This document shows, in pieces, positions 23,308 through 26,894 of a stretch of DNA of 26,894 nucleotides (the first letter of the stretch is position 1; each line of letters starts with the position of its first letter). A program made the position numbers and the translations under genes. This DNA comes from an uncultured Blautia sp. Its GTDB lineage: Bacteria > Bacillota > Clostridia > Lachnospirales > Lachnospiraceae. Location: NCBI GenBank assembly GCA_934402155.1, contig CAKRTP010000010.1:1-26894 (forward strand). The letters run 5' to 3'. Below the pieces are notes generated by a model, which was not told where the DNA came from, made no database searches, and was given only the letters and a program-made list of their open reading frames with translations.

Positions 23308-24588
23308 ATGGTCAAAGCAGTAGTTGGAGCTAACTGGGGAGATGAAGGTAAAGGTAAAATTACCGACATGCTTGCTCAGGAAGCAGATATCATCGTAAGA
23401 TTTCAGGGAGGTGCAAATGCAGGTCATACAATCGTAAATGACTATGGTAAATTTGCACTGCATACACTTCCGTCAGGTGTGTTCTATGGTCACACCACAA
23501 GCGTGATCGGAAATGGTGTTGCTTTGAATATCCCGGTATTCTTTAAAGAGTACAATGAAGTAATTGAGAGAGGAGTTCCGGCACCAAAGATCATGATCTC
23601 TGACAGAGCTCAGATCGTAATGCCATATCATATCCTTTTCGATCAGTATGAAGAAGAACGTCTTGGAGGCAGATCATTCGGATCCACAAAATCCGGTATC
23701 GCTCCGTTCTATTCAGATAAATATGCAAAGATTGGTTTTCAGGTAAATGAACTGTTTCATGATGAGGCGCTGAGAGAAAAAGTACAGCGTGTCGTTGAAA
23801 CAAAAAATGTTTTACTGGAGCATCTGTATCACAAACCGCTTCTTGATGCGGATGAGATCTATGCAGAATTGATGAAATACAAAGAAATGGTAGCTCCGTA
23901 TGTGGGAGATGTTTCCCTGTTCCTGTGGAATGCGATCAAAGAAGGCAAACAGATCCTTCTGGAAGGCCAGCTTGGATCTCTTAAAGATCCGGATCATGGA
24001 ATTTATCCAATGGTAACTTCTTCTTCTACACTGGCTGCATATGGTGCAATCGGTGCAGGACTTCCGCCATATGAGATCAAACAGGTGGTTACTGTCTGCA
24101 AGGCATATTCCAGCGCAGTTGGAGCAGGTGCTTTTGTTTCTGAAATCTTCGGCGAGGAAGCTGACGAACTCAGAAGAAGAGGCGGAGACGGCGGAGAATA
24201 CGGTGCAACCACAGGACGTCCGAGACGTATGGGATGGTTTGACTGTGTTGCTTCCAAATATGGCTGTCGCGTGCAGGGAACTACAGATGTAGCATTTACT
24301 GTTCTTGACGTACTTGGATATCTGGATGAGATTCCAGTGTGTACAGGATATGAGATTGACGGAAAAGTTACTACAGAATTCCCTACTACAGGACTTCTTG
24401 AGAAAGCAAAACCGGTTCTTGAAGTGCTTCCGGGATGGAAAACAGATATTCGTGGAATCAAAAAATACGAGGATCTTCCGGAAAACTGCCGCAAGTATGT
24501 AGAGTTTGTAGAGAAACAGATCGGATTCCCGATCACCATGATCTCCAACGGACCGGGAAGAAACGACATTATTTACAGAAATAAATAA
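23308..24588 (+). CDS. purA: Adenylosuccinate synthetase
   Basis: Joins IMP and aspartate using GTP to make adenylosuccinate, the first step of the AMP branch. The N-terminal GTP-binding sequence NWGDEGKGKITD (residues 9-20) and GGANAGHTIV (35-44) are diagnostic, as are GSTKSGIAPFYSDK (near 126), QLGSLKDPDHGIYPMVTSSST (near 220) and TTGRPRRMGWFD (near 302). The 426-residue length is standard. AAGGAGGAAG lies 8-16 bases upstream. An out-of-frame ATG at 23301, closer to that site, would start a 10-codon frame ending at 23333. Paired with purB, it forms an AMP-synthesis unit. Confidence 0.96.
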   Translation: MVKAVVGANWGDEGKGKITDMLAQEADIIVRFQGGANAGHTIVNDYGKFALHTLPSGVFYGHTTSVIGNGVALNIPVFFKEYNEVIERGVPAPKIMISDRAQIVMPYHILFDQYEEERLGGRSFGSTKSGIAPFYSDKYAKIGFQVNELFHDEALREKVQRVVETKNVLLEHLYHKPLLDADEIYAELMKYKEMVAPYVGDVSLFLWNAIKEGKQILLEGQLGSLKDPDHGIYPMVTSSSTLAAYGAIGAGLPPYEIKQVVTVCKAYSSAVGAGAFVSEIFGEEADELRRRGGDGGEYGATTGRPRRMGWFDCVASKYGCRVQGTTDVAFTVLDVLGYLDEIPVCTGYEIDGKVTTEFPTTGLLEKAKPVLEVLPGWKTDIRGIKKYEDLPENCRKYVEFVEKQIGFPITMISNGPGRNDIIYRNK

Positions 24589-24595
24589 TCATAAA

Positions 24596-24629
24596 ATGCC
24601 GGGGAATTTTTCTCCGGCATATTTAATAT
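24596..24629 (+). terminator. Probable terminator after purA
   Basis: ATGCCGGGG (24596-24604) pairs with CTCCGGCAT (24612-24620) with one G-U pair. The tail ATTTAATATT is only partly T-rich, so termination may be leaky. The next ribosome binding site follows within a few bases. Confidence 0.65.
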
Positions 24630-24639
24630 TGAGGTGTTT

Positions 24640-25458
24640 ATGAAAAATGGAAAAAGACTTGCCGCGCTTCTGGGAGCAGCTGCCCTGCTGATCATTTTCT
24701 GTCTGCCGATGTTTTTTGCATTGAAGGGGGATTTTTCGCAGGGAGCATTTATGGCATCCTTGTATACTGTGCTTTTTGCGGCTGTCATGGGTTATGTGAT
24801 CTGGATGGTGTTTCGGCTTGTAAATAAGAAGAAAAAAGAGGAAGATAAGCACATGATAAAAAATATTGTTTTTGACGTAGGGCTTGTTCTTGTGGAATTT
24901 AACTGGCAGTCTTATCTGGATAGCTTTCACTTTGAGAAAGAAAAAAGAGACAAGATCGCGAAGGCAACTTTTCAGAGCGAAGTGTGGGATGAACGGGACA
25001 AAGGTCTTCTGGAGGAAGAGGACTATATCAGGAAATTTCAGGCACTGGCGCCGGAATATGCAGAGGATATCAGAACAGTCATTGAACATTCTACAGCTTG
25101 TATTGTAAAAATGGACTATGCCGAAACCTGGACAAAATATCTCAAAAGTAAGGGATATAATCTCTATATCCTCTCCAATTACAGCAGATATATGCTGGAT
25201 GGCACAAAGCAGGAAATGCCATTTCTCAAATATATGGATGGAGTTATTTTTTCCTGTGATGTGAAGCAGATGAAACCGGATGCGGAGATTTATCAGACGC
25301 TTCTTGAAAGATTCCGTCTGAAAGCAGATGAGACAGTGTTTATTGACGACCGGGCAGAAAACTGTCAGGGTGCCGAAAGCCAGGGAATCCATACGGTTCA
25401 GTTTAAGAACTTCAAACAGGCAGTTGACGAACTGGAAAAAACTTATGACATAAAATAA
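24640..25458 (+). CDS. Two-helix membrane segment fused to a HAD-family phosphatase
   Basis: The first 60 residues contain two hydrophobic helices (about residues 7-28 and 37-60), then a basic linker (NKKKKEEDKH), then a complete HAD hydrolase from MIKNIVFDVGLVL (residue 72). HAD motif I has nucleophile D79 in FDVGLVL, motif II is YILSNYS, motif III KPDAEIY and motif IV VFIDDRAEN; the order and short cap resemble the YihX/FMN-phosphatase-like group acting on small sugar phosphates or nucleotides. No stop separates the parts. AGAGGAAG (24838-24845) is ideally placed before the internal ATG at 24853, so a soluble HAD form could also be made. The ATG at 24640 follows GAGG; the GTG at 24634 overlaps that site and was not chosen. 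Confidence 0.8.
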   Translation: MKNGKRLAALLGAAALLIIFCLPMFFALKGDFSQGAFMASLYTVLFAAVMGYVIWMVFRLVNKKKKEEDKHMIKNIVFDVGLVLVEFNWQSYLDSFHFEKEKRDKIAKATFQSEVWDERDKGLLEEEDYIRKFQALAPEYAEDIRTVIEHSTACIVKMDYAETWTKYLKSKGYNLYILSNYSRYMLDGTKQEMPFLKYMDGVIFSCDVKQMKPDAEIYQTLLERFRLKADETVFIDDRAENCQGAESQGIHTVQFKNFKQAVDELEKTYDIK

Positions 25459-25466
25459 AAAGGGAT

Positions 25467-25495
25467 TTGTCTTTTGCAAAGAAAGATGATATAAT
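25467..25495 (+). promoter_or_regulatory. Extended -10 promoter for the SEC-C gene
   Basis: TTGTCT (25467-25472), a 17-bp spacer and a perfect TATAAT (25490-25495) preceded by TGA, that is an extended -10 (TGnTATAAT). Confidence 0.75.
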
Positions 25496-25533
25496 GGAAC
25501 GCAACTAAAATTTTTGAAAAGAGGATGAAACAA

Positions 25534-26043
25534 ATGAGTGATAAAACAATCTTAGAGCAGTGGCGTTCAATTGCCTACGATCAGCAGGCAGACCGCAATC
25601 AGCTCCAGAGATTCTGGGCAAATTATTTCAATATTGAGAAGGGAATCTATGAGCAGCTTCTTTCCAATCCGGATGAAGTTGTAAGCGGCACAGTTAAGGA
25701 ACTGGCTGAGAAATACGGACAGGATGTCCTGACTATGGTAGGTTTTCTTGATGGAATCAATGACAGCCTTAAGATCCCGAATCCGATTGAGACAATGGAT
25801 GAGGATACCAGAGTGACTCTGGCTTTTGATAAAGAACTTCTTTATAAGAACATGGTTGATGCCAAAGCGGACTGGCTGTATGAGCTCCCGCAGTGGGATG
25901 AGATTTTCACAGAGGAGAAACGCAAGGAACTGTACATGGAACAGAAGAAATCCGGTACAGTTGTAAAACCACACAAGATTGGCCGTAACGATCCTTGTCC
26001 GTGCGGCAGCGGTAAAAAATACAAACATTGCTGTGGAAGATAA
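25534..26043 (+). CDS. SEC-C metal-binding domain protein
   Basis: A 169-residue acidic cytoplasmic protein. The C-terminus [20 protein letters not shown] is a SEC-C motif (CxC-x8-CC), a zinc-binding module found at the end of SecA and in many small proteins, where it helps bind ribosomes or SecB. The N-terminal 145 residues are helical and contain [25 protein letters not shown], seen in SEC-C proteins of unknown function from gut Clostridia. The ATG at 25534 has AGAGGA eight bases upstream; the in-frame ATG at 25525 overlaps that site. The downstream ydcF-like gene overlaps it by one base. Function is not known. Confidence 0.8.
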   Translation: MSDKTILEQWRSIAYDQQADRNQLQRFWANYFNIEKGIYEQLLSNPDEVVSGTVKELAEKYGQDVLTMVGFLDGINDSLKIPNPIETMDEDTRVTLAFDKELLYKNMVDAKADWLYELPQWDEIFTEEKRKELYMEQKKSGTVVKPHKIGRNDPCPCGSGKKYKHCCGR

Positions 26044-26525
26044 TGAAAGTCCGGGCAGATCTGGATTATATTATCGTGCTTGGCGCACATGTGGCAGGTA
26101 CACGATTATCCAAAGCTCTTCTGGAACGAACCAGAAGGGCTTTGAGTTATCTTGAAGAAAATCCGGGAACAAGAGCTGTTCTTTCCGGTGGACGGGGAGA
26201 GGGAGAACAGATCAGTGAGGCGGAGGCCATGTATCGCTATCTTACAGAACATGGAATTGACAGTTCCAGACTGATTATGGAGGATAGATCGACCAACACG
26301 AAAGAGAATCTGGATTTCAGTCTTGAGAAGATTGGAACGCCGGATGTATCTGTAGGGATAGTTACAAATCATTTTCATGTATTCCGCGGAGTGGCGATTG
26401 GCAGGAAATGTGGCTGCAGGAAGATATATCCGATCCCGGCAAGGTATCGGAGCTGGAGATTGCTGATCTATATTCCGAGAGAAATCCTGGCAGTCATCAA
26501 AGATAAAATAGTGGGAAATTTATAA
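26043..26525 (+). CDS. YdcF/DUF218-family protein, short
   Basis: Contains the DUF218 core: DYIIVLGAHVAG (residues 7-18), RRALSYLEENPGTRAVLSGGRGEGEQISEAEAM (starting near 31), EDRSTNTKENL (around 74-84) and VGIVTNHFHVFRG (around 96-108). The family includes E. coli YdcF and SanA and is linked to envelope or cofactor binding, but no reaction is established. At 160 residues it lacks the N-terminal membrane helices found in many relatives. The start overlaps the SEC-C stop (TAATG), and GGAAG lies upstream, so the two are translationally coupled. No terminator is recognised before the tRNA promoter. Confidence 0.85.
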   Translation: MKVRADLDYIIVLGAHVAGTRLSKALLERTRRALSYLEENPGTRAVLSGGRGEGEQISEAEAMYRYLTEHGIDSSRLIMEDRSTNTKENLDFSLEKIGTPDVSVGIVTNHFHVFRGVAIGRKCGCRKIYPIPARYRSWRLLIYIPREILAVIKDKIVGNL

Positions 26526-26559
26526 AAAAAATAAATTTCAAAAAAAATTAAAAAAAGTG

Positions 26560-26588
26560 TTGACACTTCGTGAAACACATAGTATACT
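26560..26588 (+). promoter_or_regulatory. Strong promoter for the tRNA cluster with upstream A-tracts
   Basis: A consensus TTGACA (26560-26565) and TATACT (26583-26588) are exactly 17 bp apart. Several A-tracts lie just upstream (26524-26556), as in UP elements of stable RNA promoters. The palindrome AAGTGT-TG-ACACTT (26555-26568) overlaps the -35 box. About 55 bases of leader precede the first tRNA. Confidence 0.85.
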
Positions 26589-26650
26589 AACGAAGTCGGT
26601 TGCGAGCGGAACACTTTGACAGAGTTCCTGAGCAGCAGATAAAGGAAAGT

Positions 26651-26723
26651 GGGATCTTAGCTCAGCTGGGAGAGCATCTGCCTTACAAGCAGAGGGTCAT
26701 AGGTTCGAGCCCTATAGGTCCCA
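26651..26723 (+). tRNA. tRNA-Val (anticodon TAC)
   Basis: The cloverleaf folds fully: acceptor GGGATCT with AGGTCCC, D stem GCTC/GAGC, anticodon stem TCTGC/GCAGA around loop CTTACAA (anticodon TAC, reading GUA/GUN), T stem ATAGG/CCTAT with TTCGAGC loop, discriminator A. CCA is not encoded, so the CCA enzyme is required. Confidence 0.95.
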
Positions 26724-26739
26724 TACCTAAGAATAATAT

Positions 26740-26813
26740 GGCGAGATAGCTCAGTTGGCTAGAGCACACGGTTCATACCCGTGGTGTCGAGGGTTCGAAT
26801 CCCCCTCTCGCTA
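26740..26813 (+). tRNA. tRNA-Met (anticodon CAT), elongator type
   Basis: Acceptor GGCGAGA pairs with TCTCGCT (G1-U72, as in other elongator tRNA-Met ending GCTA), D stem GCTC/GAGC, anticodon stem CACGG/CCGTG around TTCATAC (CAT). It lacks the GGG/CCC anticodon stem of initiator tRNA. The T stem GAGGG/CCCCC has an A50-C64 mismatch. A tRNA-Ile2 (lysidine-modified) is less likely given the TTCATAC loop. CCA is not encoded. Confidence 0.9.
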
Positions 26814-26821
26814 TTTTAAAT

Positions 26822-26894
26822 GGGATCTTAGCTCAGCTGGGAGAGCATCTGCCTTACAAGCAGAGGGTCATAGGTTCGAGCCCTATAGGTCCCA
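26822..26894 (+). tRNA. tRNA-Val (anticodon TAC), second identical copy
   Basis: All 73 bases are identical to the copy at 26651-26723, and it is separated from tRNA-Met by 8 bases. Its last base (discriminator A) is the last base of the window, so what follows is not visible. Confidence 0.95.

Noticed and set aside
24589..25533. Minus-strand reading frame (314 codons) opposite the HAD gene
   Set aside because: It is the complement of a gene with clear HAD motifs; its composition and lack of motifs mark it as a shadow.
26515..26539. AT-rich inverted repeat after ydcF as a terminator
   Set aside because: The stem has a single G-C pair and is followed by A residues, not T, on the transcribed strand.
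1..26894. CRISPR arrays, toxin-antitoxin pairs, phage or conjugative genes, transposase genes
   Set aside because: No regularly spaced direct repeats of suitable length and no matching proteins were seen; the only mobile signals are the small inverted-repeat elements.

Overview
The window looks like chromosome of an anaerobic, spore-forming Clostridia member, most likely Lachnospiraceae (Blautia/Dorea/Ruminococcus-like). The reasons are sporulation genes (yabP, yabQ, spoIIE, a CotS-like protein), a T-box in front of a short ProRS, strong Shine-Dalgarno sites with some GTG/TTG starts, and the protein sequences themselves. Species is not determined. Every gene is on the + strand and density is high.

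Layout. (1) 1-2783: an HD-domain hydrolase, then sua5-rpiB-comEB (tRNA t6A precursor synthesis, pentose phosphate isomerase, dCMP deaminase). (2) 2784-3328 has no gene: a 142-bp inverted-repeat element nested in an older relative, then a promoter, T-box leader and terminator for proS. (3) 3329-6137: proS-cca (tRNA charging and CCA addition), closed by a terminator. (4) 6140-7200: CotS-like spore coat protein behind a possible sporulation-sigma promoter. (5) 7243-9474: phosphoglucomutase and mazG. (6) 9471-16690: hup, rqcP, yabP, yabQ, divIC, spoIIE, tilS, hpt, ftsH, which is nearly the gene order of the Bacillus subtilis yabN-ftsH region. spoIIE has an unusual promoter with a 21-bp spacer. (7) 16691-19154: two tandem terminators, then a cytoplasmic GH13 alpha-glucan hydrolase with its own promoter and terminator. 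(8) 19156-21683: amino-acid ABC importer (binding protein, permease, ATPase), with an inserted repeat and a strong hairpin after the first gene. (9) 21689-24629: purB and purA. (10) 24640-26525: a membrane-anchored HAD phosphatase fusion, a SEC-C protein and a YdcF-like protein. (11) 26560-26894: a strong promoter and tRNA-Val, tRNA-Met, tRNA-Val; the window ends on the last base of the second tRNA-Val.

The most notable signal is a small mobile-element family. Three gene-free elements of 142, 41 and 27 bp share the ends GTTACTGT...ACAGTAAC, and each is flanked by its own perfect 8-bp direct repeat (GGAATAGT, GAATAAAG, AAATATAA), as expected for target-site duplication. The 142-bp copy appears to have landed inside an older, decayed copy. 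No transposase is present, so these would be non-autonomous, MITE-like elements. All three lie in the same orientation, in intergenic gaps.

Other points are a short, single-pass SpoIIE, a CotS-like protein with altered kinase residues, a binding protein with a signal peptide but no lipobox cysteine, and an in-frame fusion of a two-helix membrane segment to a HAD phosphatase that keeps an internal ribosome binding site. All assignments come from reading motifs and gene order; no database search or folding program was run.
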